64,000 bases of DNA from Paguma larvata (GCA_030068075.1 CM057826.1:52347116-52411115), one strand, 5' to 3'. Shown: positions 11,911-22,289, counted from the stretch's first letter. Notes: generated by a model not told the origin, from the sequence alone. Made by a program: numbers and translations.

Positions 11911-12278
11911 AGGGAAGAAAGGGCATAGACCCTTTAAATTTCCTGGAATTCACTTCATCTAGAGAGTGAGATGGTGCGCAACAAGGTGGGGAGGTGCAAC
12001 AACACTGGCTGCCTAAACCTCAGATCCGAAGAAGCAATTAGTGAACAGAGCACACATTCCTAATATTTAAAGGACAAAGTCCTGTTTGTCCACATTGGTT
12101 CCCAAAAGCCGTGTACAGACTGCTTCTAGAATTCATGCATAGCTCTCTGCCAAGGGACTATTGTTTGGGGGATGGGTAGCTACTACTGTGTCAAGAGCTG
12201 AAACCAATTGAAATTAACTAGAGTTTACCATCTAAACCTTTCTCTGTTAAGTTGTAAGCTTAAAGAAAGCCTAGAGTT

Positions 12279-12446
12279 CCAAACTAGTTACATCAGACTT
12301 TGTTCTTACACAGTTATTGTCCAAACTAGTTACATCAGACTTTGTTCTTGTACAGTTATTGTCCAAACTAGTTACATCAGACTTTGTTCTTGTACAGTTA
12401 TTGTCCAAACTAGTTACATCAGACTTTGTTCTTGTACAGTTATTGT
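12279..12446. repeat. 42-bp minisatellite, four copies
   Basis: Four head-to-tail units at 12279-12320, 12321-12362, 12363-12404 and 12405-12446. Each begins CCAAACTAGTTACATCAGAC and ends CAGTTATTGT. Units 2-4 look identical; unit 1 differs at about two bases (TTACAC instead of TTGTAC). Because 42 is a multiple of three, a frame at 12208-12576 reads through as a 14-residue repeat, TSYIRLCSCTVIVQ; this is a consequence of the repeat, not evidence for a protein. Confidence 0.97.
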
Positions 12447-13694
12447 CCAGGTGGGAAGACAGACAGATTGCTGGTGTTTCCTACTCTGCCATTTTTCCAC
12501 AATCTTTATGTTGTCATGTTTTCTTACCCAGATATCGGATTGGCCTCATAAAAGCCCTGATTCCAAAATAGAATGAGTAAAATCATAGACAAGGAAATTC
12601 TGATAACTTAGGTCTGTAAACAGATTTCGTCTTCCCTCATCCTCAGTAGGGAGGAGCATTTGAGACTACCTTGTTGAGATTGGATTTGAACACTTTTTTT
12701 TCCTACCCTCATTCATAACAAAAGCTTGTCATTAAAGGGTTTTGAGCTGTGCCCTTAAGGTATTGTTAGGACATTTGGTAAAAACTTAGATGAGAAATTC
12801 AATGGGATAAAGATAGTAATACTTTGGGAAACATCAGAAGTTTTAAAAAAGAAAATGAACATTTAAAAAAGAAAATGAACATGTCAGGGCAAATAGTCCA
12901 TTACACGGTTGCTCTTTCTTTTTTCTTTCAGCCATAGATAGGTTCTTTCAAAAAAAGAAAATATATATATATATATACACACACTGAAGAAACAGCCAAA
13001 CTTTGAGTGTGTGTAAATTTTGTGTATTTGTCTAGCCATCCAATAGTTTTTTGGATTTTTTTATTCTGTGGTATATACAGTAATAGGAACTTGAGACATA
13101 GTCTAAAATATTAATTGAAATGGGTATCAATAATACTTAAAATAATTACTAAACATGTAATACATATTAAAGAGATAAATGAATGAATGATCAATTTTTG
13201 TAGCTTATGGTGTTAAACATTTGTTTTGAACTTAAGGAGCATCATTTTAACATCATTCATGTGATTTGGCTACTCTGATAATCTGGAAGGCTGGTCAAAG
13301 TAGAGCGTGTGAAAAAGAAAGATCATATCAAATTGAAAAAAGACAACTTCAAAGAAAAAAACTCCAATCACATTTTTTCTACACTGTTTTCCAAGATCTC
13401 TCTTTTTAATTAATAAAATAGATCATAAAGAGCTCCATTTATGTATGCCTGTGACAAATCTAAATGCCAGAGGACAGAGTCAGAGAAAAGCTAAAATGTC
13501 AAGGCATCTATACAGATTTATAAAGCCACATTGTTACTTGTACGTATTCTTCAAGGTCACTGTGTTAATTAATTACATTCAACCTGGTATATCATTGCAA
13601 TAAAACGCTATACTTGTACATTTCTACTCCTAAATCACCAATGGGGAATAATTTTCTGAGAATATATAAAGGTGATTTAACCAATTTGGTTTTT
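12447..13694. other. Unassigned stretch with small duplications
   Basis: No gene or transposon recognised. Contains a 20-bp tandem duplication of TTTAAAAAAGAAAATGAACA (12842-12861 and 12862-12881) and a short (TA)n(CA)n tract at 12960-12983. Confidence 0.5.
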
Positions 13695-13899
13695 AATTTT
13701 ATTTAATGTTTATTTATTTTTGAGAGAGAGAGAGAGACAGAGCAAGAACATGAGTTGAGGAGGGGCAAAGAGAGAGGGAGACAGGATCCTAAGGAGGCTC
13801 TGGCTGATAGTGGCAGAGAGTCTGACACCAGGCTCAAACTCACAAACTGTGAGGTCATGATCTGAGCTGAAGTCGGATGCCCAACTGACTGAGCAATCC
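13695..13899 (-). mobile_element. Carnivoran tRNA-SINE
   Basis: Antisense copy: ATGTTTATTTATTTTTGAGA, AGAGAGGGAGACAGGATCC, GTGAGGTCATGATCTGAGC, AAGTCGGATGCCCAACTGAC. The last bases of the head (the CCAGGCGCCCC region) are missing or altered. Weak flanking duplication AATTTGGTTT / AAATTTGTTT. Confidence 0.92.
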
Positions 13900-14365
13900 A
13901 AAAATTTGTTTCTTTGGACAGGTATGATTTAAGCTTGCACCCTTTTCAATTTCTTTACATTGGAGTGAGTTCACAATCATGTGTGAAAAATCCATCTGAC
14001 TGTGACTATAAATGTCAAGCAGCACAACTCAACCACTTTCTCTGTGGAATAATGTTGCTCTCTTCTTTCTTTGAGGTCAAGGTTTTCTATAAATTTATGT
14101 GTAAATAGCTTTGTATTTTATGTCCTTCCCTTGTTTTTTGAGTTTTCTCAAAAAATGTTTTGTCAGTCAACCACGAAGTCACAGTTCAGAGAATTTTTCA
14201 CCATGGATAAGAATAACTGTCTATTCCATAGAGAAATATCATTGGCAATCTGGGAATCTCACTGTGGTTTAGAAAACATAAAATTAGAATGGTAGTAATT
14301 ATCTGGAAACCTGGTTACTTGACTACAGCCACACTGATTTTTCAGTTTCTCTTAACAGCAAAGTT
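13900..14365. other. Unassigned stretch
   Basis: Nothing recognised; short chance frames only. Confidence 0.45.
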
Positions 14366-14599
14366 CTCCACTATCTTAGGGTACCTGCACATGTGGTTGC
14401 CTGTGCTTTTACCCTCAGAACTTCTCACGGCATTCCTTCCCCCTCAGGCTTTAGGGCTCAGATGAAATCTCAGCACATTAAGGAGATTTTTCTGACCATC
14501 TTATCTAAAGTAAATTCCCTGTTACTTTTTGTTAGACTTCTGTTTGTTTCCTTCATAGCTCTTACAACACTCTGTACCTGTTTTGTTTGTTGAATTATT
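14366..14599 (+). repeat. L2 LINE fragment, sense, 5' piece of a split copy
   Basis: GGGCTCAGATGAAATCTCAG, TTTTTCTGACCATCTTATC, TAAAGTAAATTCCCTGTTAC and CTTCATAGCTCTTACAACAC follow the late L2 order (CTCAGCTCAAATGTCACC, CCTGACCACCCTATCTAAA, TTCATAGCACTTATCAC). It continues after the SINE at 14600-14786. Confidence 0.75.
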
Positions 14600-14786
14600 T
14601 TTGTTTGTTTTCTTTTTTTTATGTTTAAATAATTTTTGAGAGAGAAAGAGAGAGAGAGAGCGCACAAAGCAGGCTCCAGGCTCTGAGCTGTTAGCACAGA
14701 GACTGACACGGAGCTAGAACCCACAAACTGGAAGATCATGACCTGAGCCAAAGTCAGAGCTTGACTAACTGAGCCACCCAGGCACC
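14600..14786 (-). mobile_element. Carnivoran tRNA-SINE inserted in L2
   Basis: Antisense copy with a shortened body: TTTTTGAGAGAGAAAGAGAG, GCAGGCTCCAGGCTCTGAGC, AAGATCATGACCTGAGCC, GAGCCACCCAGGCACC. Flanked by a direct duplication TTGAATTATT (14590-14599 and 14787-14796), which fixes both ends. Confidence 0.95.
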
Positions 14787-14915
14787 TTGAATTATTATTA
14801 TTTTTTTTTTGGTCTTTTATACGAGAATGCCAATTTGATCAGATTAGGGACTATACCTAATGAGTTTATTTATTTTTTATTCAGTAATTTGTCTAGTTCC
14901 ATGCATGCAGAAAAC
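14787..14915 (+). repeat. L2 LINE fragment, 3' piece of a split copy
   Basis: After the SINE target duplication, ACGAGAATGCCAATTTGATC and AGATTAGGGACTATACC look like the diverged L2 segment that includes ACTAGAATGTAAGCTCC and AGGGCAGGGAC. Orientation and order agree with the piece before the SINE. Confidence 0.5.
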
Positions 14916-15024
14916 TATAAATGAATTCTTACAAATTAATAAGTAAGGTAAAAATAAATGCAATCCGCTTGTTATTTAGAGAGGCATTCAAAAAGTAGTA
15001 GGTAAAATAGATTCAGGTGTTGTT

Positions 15025-15445
15025 TTTATTTGTTCAGATAGATTTACATATTTACATGAGTCAAAGCAGAGTAAGTTATACTGCAGTAACAACCAACTCT
15101 ATGACATAAATCTCAATGACTTAAGGTGAAAAATTTATGCCTTTCTCACGTGAAATGTATTCTGAGTCTGGGAAACTGGGAATGCACTTGCCCTCTTTAA
15201 ACACATGTAGCATCCAACGTCCATATCAACAATGCTTACATAATTGCAATGGCAGAGGAAGACAAAAGGATAGAGAACTGGCAAAATAATGTTTCTAACT
15301 TTTGTTCACATTTCATTGGTCAGAGCATGTGATATGGCCATACTGAACTTCAGCAGGGTGAGACAGTGTGGTCCTACCATATGTCTAGAAGGAGATAAGA
15401 ACAGGTAACAGTAGGGCAGCGATAATGTCTGTTACATTAAACAAA
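15025..15445. repeat. Ancient interspersed repeat, family uncertain
   Basis: TCAATGACTTAAGGTGAAA, TTGTTCACATTTCATTGGTC, AGAGCATGTGATATGGCCA and GGTCCTACCATATGTCTAGA recall a common mammalian repeat containing CTCAGTGGCTTA, CTCACATTTCATTGGCC, TCACATGGCC and CTACCATGTGCCC. I cannot name the family reliably. Confidence 0.45.
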
Positions 15446-17134
15446 TTGGATAACTTACTCAACAGAACTCATTATTCATTTCTTGGAAAAATACTATGTG
15501 TCTTGAAAGATATGCAGGGGAAATGGATTTCTTCTTCAACTTCCCATTTTTTTCTGTGGTCGCTAGAGAACCACTGAAGTACTGCTGAAATAAGGCTAAC
15601 TTAAATTACACCGAGCATTAGAGTCAAGTGTACACAGTGGTGACAGGTTAAGTAACATAATGAATAATAACACAAGTAAGGGCTCTATGAAATCAACCAC
15701 ATCTACGCAGCTCATAACATTTTGAGTTTTCACGGAAAAAAATAATGGTCTATACCTTCTACTTAATTTTGTTGTGAACTTAAAATGGCTTTAAAAAGAA
15801 ATTCTATTAAATTTTTAAAATTTAGGAATAAAAAAACTAATACTGAGAGGACCTAAAAATAAGGGGGGAAATTCGCATAGCAGGTAGGGTCAATTACATT
15901 AAAAAAAGCTGATGTAGAATTGGCTTAAATATGGAAAAGAGGCACATACTTAGTTTGGTATAGATGTAAGATTATGTAATAAGGAACAGATTACATGTAG
16001 TAGAAATGAATGGAAGAACAATTGGAATTCTATTCTTTTAATTCTGTAAGTCACTGAATGAAAGTTCAAATCAGACTGTAAAAGCTGAATAATCACTTCC
16101 AAATAATTTAGCTGTGAAGTGGAAGAGTTCGAGTTTGAATGAGTGAGCCTAAATGCAAACATCTGTGTCCCTAATAGTACTTTATATTGTGTCTCAGATT
16201 GAAGAAGGAGGAAACTAAAGTTGGAAGAATATTCTAGGAGTGTCATGATAAAGTAATTGATGACTGGCAATAAGAATATAAAGAAAAAAAGATCTCTCAA
16301 AGCAATGCACAACTTAATATATTCCATCATTTCTGAGAAAACAGAAGTTAACCAAACTCTCTTTAGTAAATATAATTTTAAAGGAATTCCTTGAAATGAG
16401 TCTGTCACTAGTTGTAGGTAGTAAATATCTTGAAACAGCACTAATTCATTTCTGGATACATCCAAAGGCATTAAGAACTGTTTAAAATATTTTGCCTTAG
16501 ACACATTTTCCATAGACTCAATTAAAAGCTACTATTAAAATTTCTACTCATACCTGGGGCAGGTGCTTTGCAGGTTCCCATGAAGTAGCCCCCAAGAAAC
16601 AATTTTGTTTCTAGAGACTAAATATGTCTTATTACCCAAATAACTATGTCTTTCTTTTGATTTTACTTCTTTGAGTTCTGTTTTGATAGAGAAGGAGACA
16701 AGAGAGAGTATGCATGTGTATATGTGTGTATGTATGTATACACACATACATACACAGAGAGTAAGAGAGAGGATTTTGCCCAATGTGATCATTACAATGA
16801 AAGTAATGGGACAGATTTTATTAGAAGTAATAAAATGAGCTTAGTAAAAATATGGTTGTTGTTGCTTTTCTAAATATCATGACTCTAAAATTGCACCTGG
16901 AATGCTGCTTCCTAAATGATGTGGTAAAAGTTGGGACGGCTGGATGTGCTGATAACATTGAATTGTGTAACACGGGGTAAGCCACTTGGGGAAAGAAGTT
17001 AATGGCAACTGTGAGAAGAAAGTAGAGTCGAACTGGGTAGTCTTTTAGTACTCTCAATATAATATGAATTTATATTATAATAATTATATTTTATAATAAT
17101 TATGAATCTAGACCCAGATGAAAGTAATTGTTGA
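15446..17134. other. Unassigned AT-rich stretch with the longest open frame
   Basis: No repeat or gene recognised. Holds the window's longest open frame (15950-16513, minus strand, 187 codons), which has hydrophobic stretches but no recognisable domain. A GT/CA-rich simple repeat lies at 16712-16757 and an AT-rich duplicated motif (TTATAATAATTAT) near 17072-17103. Confidence 0.45.
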
Positions 17135-17231
17135 AACATATGAAGATCTTTATGTATGCCAGGCACTATTCTAAGCATTCTATATTAACTGACTCATTGT
17201 AGGTATACTCTCTATTTAGTGATAATCCTGT
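17135..17231 (+). repeat. MIR SINE, 5' piece of a split copy
   Basis: TGCCAGGCACTATTCTAAGC then TTAACTGACTCATTGTAGG matches the MIR core (GTGCCAGGCACTGTTCTAAGC, TTATCTCATTTAATCC). The copy resumes after the LTR at 17232-17622. Confidence 0.85.
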
Positions 17232-17622
17232 TGTCTTAACTCAGGCTGCCACAACAGAACACCATAGCCTGGGTGGCTTAAGCAACAGAAATTTATTATT
17301 TACTTTTGCAGAGTTCTGGAATGGAAGCCTGAAGTCAGGATGCTAGCTACAATTCTCAGGTTCTTGTGATGGCTTTCTTCCTGGCTTATAGATGGCTACC
17401 ATCTAACTGTCTCACATGGTATTTCCTCAGTTGTGCCCTCTCAGAGCAGGGTCTCTGCTGTCTCTTATTATAGGGATACTGGTACCGTCATGAAGCCCCC
17501 ATTGTCATAACCTTATCTAAACCTAATTACCGTTCGAGAAGTTCCATCTCTAAATACCCATCACATTGGGTGTTAGGGCTTCGACATATGAATTTTGGAG
17601 GAATACAATTCAGTCTGTAGCA
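17232..17622 (-). mobile_element. MaLR-type solo LTR (MST/MLT1-like)
   Basis: On the minus strand it starts TGCTACAGACTGAATTG, carries CCAAAATTCATATG, TGAAGCCC-type and GCCAGGAAGAAAGCC segments, CCAGAACTCTGCAAAAG, AATTTCTGTTGCTTAAGCC, CACCCAGGCTATGGT, and ends GTTAAGACA. TG...CA ends and length near 390 bp fit a complete LTR of the non-autonomous MaLR retrovirus-like family. No internal sequence is present, so it is a solo LTR made by LTR-LTR recombination. A clear 5-bp target duplication is not visible, as expected with age. Confidence 0.85.
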
Positions 17623-17745
17623 TTTATAAACTAGGTGCTATAATTATTCACACTTAAAAATAGGAGATTCAGTCATAAAGAGCTTAAATAATGGGACCAA
17701 GGTCATTCAGCTTTAAATAACACTATTAAGCACTATTAAGTTAAT
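17623..17745 (+). repeat. MIR SINE, 3' piece of a split copy
   Basis: AACTAGGTGCTATAATTATT, AATAGGAGATTCAGTCATAA and GGACCAAGGTCATTCAGC continue the MIR order (GGTACTATTATTATCC, GATGAGGAAACTGAGGC, GCCCAAGGTCACACAGC) from the piece ending at 17231. Confidence 0.8.
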
Positions 17746-18194
17746 CCTTTAAAAAAGATGCCGTGTTATCTCTCTGAACCTCTCTAGTTTCCAAACAATG
17801 TTCTTGACAGGGACAGAGTAGCTGCTTCTCACTTGCATACCTTTCCTTACATCAGCAGGAAAAAGTAAATAAGGATAAAAATCACAGATTTACAAATGTG
17901 ACCTGATACAGGAACAGTTTCAAACTGAATTGCATAATCCATGATTTGAGGCTTATAAACTTTCCTCTAAACATGCTTAGAAGACTTTCTGAAATTTGTA
18001 AAAGAAACAAATGTCAAGGACTGTAAATAATGTATTAACACCTTTGACCAAAATTTCATTGCTTGCTAAGAGTAAGCTGGACTGTACAAATAACCTTAGA
18101 TTTTGTAACCGAGGAGGTTTTACTTGAGACTCAATTATCAGAAGTGGAATAAGAAGAGCCAGGTTGAAAGCTGAAGAGCATCGTCTCCTTGCAA
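17746..18194. other. Unassigned stretch
   Basis: No gene or element recognised. Confidence 0.4.
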
Positions 18195-18461
18195 ACAAAG
18201 AGATGAACATAGAGAAAGGGAAGGAAAAATAAGATAAAAACTGAGAAAGAGGCAAACCATAAGAAACTCTTAAATACAGAAAACAGAGTTACTGGAGGGG
18301 AAGTGGGTGAGGGGATAGGCTAAATGGGTGATGCCCATTAAGGAGGTACTTATTCAGATACATATACTATATGTAAGTGATGAATTACTGGATTCTACTC
18401 CTGAAATCAATACTATACTGTATGTTAACTAACTTGAATTTAAATAAAAAAAAAGAAACTC
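18195..18461 (+). mobile_element. Carnivoran L1 3' end
   Basis: GGAAGGAAAAATAAGATAAA, AGAGGCAAACCATAAGAAAC, CTAAATGGGTGATGCCCATT, AAGTGATGAATTACTGGATT, TGTATGTTAACTAACTTGAA and an AAATAAAAAAAAA tail form the 3'UTR of carnivoran L1. Strongly 5'-truncated; no ORF2 present. Confidence 0.9.
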
Positions 18462-19137
18462 TTTTTACAATGGTTAAAGTGTTAGATAGTTAGCTATGTT
18501 GCAGAAGCTTCATGGGAACTAAGGATGTATCCTGATGAAAATATTTCCTTAGAGATTGCCCTTCAGAATGGTGCTTTCATGGGTAAAATGATATTAAAAA
18601 TTAAAATCCGAAGCATTTATCAGGTTTCATTTAATCCGATGTATTTAAGAGATGCAGTCTGATGGGGAGAGCAAGCATTCGAGAGTGTTTATCTGAACTA
18701 ACATCAGTAGAAGAACCAAGTTGGTCAATTTAAGAATAAAATTTCATGGTAAGAAACACGAAGGATGTCTGTCTATATTGGCTTTAAAAAATATGTATAG
18801 GAAAAGTAATTTAACTTGTGACAAAAAGGCAAACTTCTAATAAATTTGAGAACAAACACATTTATCCATCAATGAGAATGTACTAGGAAGTGGTAATTTC
18901 ATGTTACATACCTGATTTTATTGAGCATTTTATTCTCTAGAAAGCCTTTGTCTTCAAGCTCTGCTCATGTTTCCTAATCCCACAATAGAATAATAATAAA
19001 TAAGCAACTTCGGTTTCATCTAATCTCAGCCAATGTGAGCAATATTTCCTTACTATGGTTTGACAGATTCTCTCCTGAACATATTATTTTCACTACGGTA
19101 ATTGACAAAAAATAGGAACTAAAATCTATACTTAAAA
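18462..19137. other. Unassigned stretch
   Basis: No gene or element recognised. Confidence 0.4.
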
Positions 19138-19149
19138 ATATTAAAAATA

Positions 19150-19379
19150 GGGGCCTCTGGGTAATTCAGTGGATTGAGCGTTTGGGTGATTCAGTGGATT
19201 GAGCGTTTGACTTCGGCTCAGGTCATGATCTCAAGATTCATCAGTTCGAGCCCCCATCTGTCTCTGTGCTCTCAGTTTGGAGCCCACTTCAGATTCCCTG
19301 TCCCTGTCCCTCTGCGCTGCCCCTGCTCACACACTCCCTTTCTCAAAAATAAATATTTAAAAAAATCTTTAAAATATAC
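19150..19379 (+). mobile_element. Carnivoran tRNA-SINE with internal 25-bp duplication
   Basis: Sense copy from GGGGCCTCTGGGTAATTCAG through AGGTCATGATCTC to CTCAAAAATAAATA and an A-rich tail. Bounded by a perfect 12-bp duplication ATATTAAAAATA (19138-19149 and 19380-19391). The head has a tandem duplication of 25 bp (19159-19183 and 19184-19208) that repeats the tRNA-derived 5' region. Confidence 0.95.
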
Positions 19380-19391
19380 ATATTAAAAATA

Positions 19392-21243
19392 AATTAAGTT
19401 CCTAAACATGACATCTAAGTATGGAAGTTTTATCGGAGTCTAGTGACATTATAGTTCTTAAATATACTTTAAAATTATGATAGAAACGAGGATTTATGGA
19501 AGATCACCTAACACACCAAAATTTTCTTTCTGGCCAGTGACATGATGAACTTTGGATTGCCTATATACAATTCTATTAAGCTTCTTTGGTATAGAAAATC
19601 ATAGTTTACAGGACCTGGTTCTTTTGTGATATAAATGAGCTAGATAAGTTTAGATTTCAGCCTTAAATTCTTTGGGAGATTTATATAGAGGCACTTGGTT
19701 TGACTGTAAGTTGATTCTTTGTTTCTGGTTAAATATTTAAGTCAAACTTGATGAGAAGTTGAGGAATTTTATGACTAGGGAATTAATTTATTCAGATCCT
19801 ACTGGGTAAGAGCTTCTCTCAGCTAGATCTTATGTTCATGATAATTCTTTTTGGAAATTCAGTTGCTAAAATAGAAAGTCATTTTTAAAGATACAGCTGA
19901 TAACCTATATAGAGAACTCAGAATGGGCTGTTTCCTTTAAGCATTGATGATTAAAGGATTGAATTCAAGGCTTTTAGTGTATTATATATACTAAGGACAG
20001 AGGGCACTCTCTTAATCATGTATTTGAAGAAAAAAGTAAAGTCTTTATAAAAGATCTCAGGAGGAGGCTGACTGACATTTTATATTTGTGCATTGATTTT
20101 TCCTTCAGAAGAAATGGAATGAAATAACAGAAACTTTTGGTAATGGGATAATGGAATGAAAAGTATTTTGTTGAATGTGTATTTTTCCAAATACTTGATT
20201 ATAGGCTTATCTGAAGAATATTAATCATGTCTATCAAGGATAAAACATATTAAACATGAAATATTGACTCCAGAGTTCTAGTAGAAAATAGGTATGTGTG
20301 TATGTAATACATACAAATCTGTATATTCATTCATATATATTCATAAACTTAAATTTGGTACTCTGTATAATTTTTTGTTTAGTCTTCACTAAAAACAATA
20401 AAGAATGTAAAACCTGCACATTTTAGTTCTAAAATATTTCAAAGGAAGAGCACATTTGTGGAAAGGACTTACTCAACTGAATCACCCTTTTTGCAAATAA
20501 CTGATATCTTTCCTAACTGAATATCACTAAAATGGATTAGCTTTTTCTACTGCACCTAATAATTATCTCCTGGAAAAATAGAAAATACTTATTCCTACCA
20601 GCACATATTCCTTTCTCCAAATGATCCAATCAGAATAGAGCTAGGAAAATTAAATGTTCAAAATATAGCACTGAAGTTCTCCCCTAAATATTGATTATTG
20701 GAACAATGGGCTAAATAAAATGTGCTGGACCCTAATCTTGTAACATTAATCTATTTTCATGATCTACAGAAGGAGGAAGCTGTTTTCAGGGCCAGTGAAC
20801 AGTTTAGAGGATGTGTGTTTGCAGATTCTGGGTCTGCTGATTTAGTGATGCCCTCTCAGGGATCTCAGTGAGTTGTGGAGCCCTGAGGAGTTGTCTCAAC
20901 CTTGGATGTGCCATTAAACCAGATGGCCATGCTCGAATAGTACTTGGAGTAAGTACTTATTACTGAGTAATGCAAATGCAATCCTAGTAATAAGCTTCAC
21001 TAAAAACATCCTTGGAATACATTTTAAATAACAAATGTATTTAGAAACACACCATTCTCTTTTGAAAAGAGGTGCAGGGAGGATTTTGAGAGAAAAGGAT
21101 GGGTGTTCCTGATCTAGACAGCAAATGGGACAAAAAAAAGAATGCTGTAGTTAAATAGGCTTGTGTTTATTAACATGAGTAATTACTCATTTTTCCACAA
21201 AATAGTTTGAAAAACAAACAAACAAACAATAATTTCATTCATT
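19392..21243. other. 1.8-kb unassigned AT-rich stretch
   Basis: No gene or element recognised. An AAAC-type simple repeat lies at about 21212-21229. Confidence 0.45.
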
Positions 21244-21256
21244 AAAACTATCATGC

Positions 21257-21369
21257 CTAAGGAGTGTACTTGTGATGAGCACTGGGTGATGTATGGAAAT
21301 GTTGAATCACTATATTGTATACCTGAAACTCATTTTATACTGTATGTTAACTAACTGGACTTTAAATAA
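21257..21369 (+). mobile_element. Very short carnivoran L1 3' insertion
   Basis: Only the last ~113 bp of a carnivoran L1: TGATGAGCACTGGGTGATG, GTATACCTGAAACTCATTTT, CTGTATGTTAACTAACTGGA, AAATAAAA tail. Bounded by a perfect 13-bp target duplication AAAACTATCATGC (21244-21256 and 21370-21382). Confidence 0.95.
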
Positions 21370-21382
21370 AAAACTATCATGC

Positions 21383-21879
21383 AAGTAGAATGTGGGGCTT
21401 ATAAAGAATCACAGTATATTTAATGGAGATGGAACAATATTTTTCAAAACTGGATTATTTGAAACAGGAATTGTGTACCCAACAGGAAAATTATGGAAAT
21501 ATGTACAAAAACCTGTTCATGTAGGTGATTTGAGGTAGAGGAAGGGAATTTGAAAAGGAAAAATATAGGAAAGGAAAAGACAAAATAGGAAAATGCAAAT
21601 GGTAAAATGTTAAATGCTAAGGTAAAAATATAGATTATGTAATTCTATTTACAAAATTGTAAATATGATATTAGACATAAATATTTACATTTAAAAGTTA
21701 GAAAGTTGACAATTATTTGACCAGGTGATTTAATTATTCATTATTCTTTACCTTTAATTTCTGTGCTTTCTAAATGTTTTGTTTTTTTTTTTTTGCAATA
21801 AAATCACACCTAAAAATGTTAACATGATCAAGAGAATGAGAAGACAAGTCACATACGGGGACAAACTATTTGCCAAGAC
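21383..21879. other. Unassigned AT-rich stretch
   Basis: Purine-rich stretch 21540-21600; nothing recognised. It may be further 5' sequence of the old L1 that follows. Confidence 0.4.
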
Positions 21880-22195
21880 TTTTAGGATTTTCAAGCCAGT
21901 GAAACTTCTATGTGTGATACAATAATGATGGGTACATGCCATTATACATTTGTCCACACCTGTACAATGCACAACACCAAGAATGAACCCTAATGTAGAC
22001 AGTGGACTTTGGGAGATTATAATGTGTCCATTCAGGTTCATCAGTTGTAATAAATGTCTCATTCTGGTGAGGGATGTCGATAATGGGAGAGGCTGTGCAC
22101 ATGTGAGGGCAGAGTGTTTGGGAAATCACCGTACTTTCCTCTAAGTTTTGCTATAAACTCAAAACTGGTTTTAAAAAATTAAGTCTTTAAAACAG
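21880..22195 (+). mobile_element. Old L1 (L1MA/MB-type) 3' end
   Basis: CATTATACATTTGTCCACAC, TGCACAACACCAAGAATGAA, CCCTAATGTAGACAGTGGAC, GGTTCATCAGTTGTAATAAA and GGGATGTCGATAATGGGAGA are characteristic of the 3'UTR of mammal-wide L1MA/L1MB elements. It ends in AAAAAATTAAGTC near 22195. Confidence 0.85.
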
Positions 22196-22289
22196 TTAAC
22201 ATGACAATGACTTGCCTGCAATTACTTTGGTAAATGAATTATAACTAATTCCCTTCATTATCTGGCAAGGTGTAGTAGCAGTCATCCCA

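Larger units (their letters stand above)
10620..12195 (-). mobile_element. Old L1 5'UTR/ORF1 remnant, antisense (right arm)
   Basis: On the minus strand this reads as L1 5' sequence followed by the end of ORF1. Landmarks on the plus strand are GAGTTTGTTGAGTTTCTTG, GGGGAGTTTTCAGTCATTAT, ATGTTGATGTGCCTGATGG, GTTAAAAGCTAGGCATTTG and GAGCCTGCACCTCTCTGTG. A (CCTT)n microsatellite interrupts it. The left edge abuts the oppositely oriented L1 arm at about 10619; the right edge is uncertain. Confidence 0.65.

Noticed and set aside
12279..12446. CRISPR-like spaced repeats
   Set aside because: Units are contiguous without spacers and the genome is mammalian; this is a minisatellite.
12208..12576. 122-codon frame with four 14-residue repeats
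   Set aside because: The 42-bp minisatellite length is a multiple of three, so the frame is kept open mechanically. Flanks show no coding character.
18262..18461. Possible target duplication AAGAAACTCTT around the L1 end
   Set aside because: The left copy is part of the L1 3'UTR consensus itself, so the match is probably coincidence.
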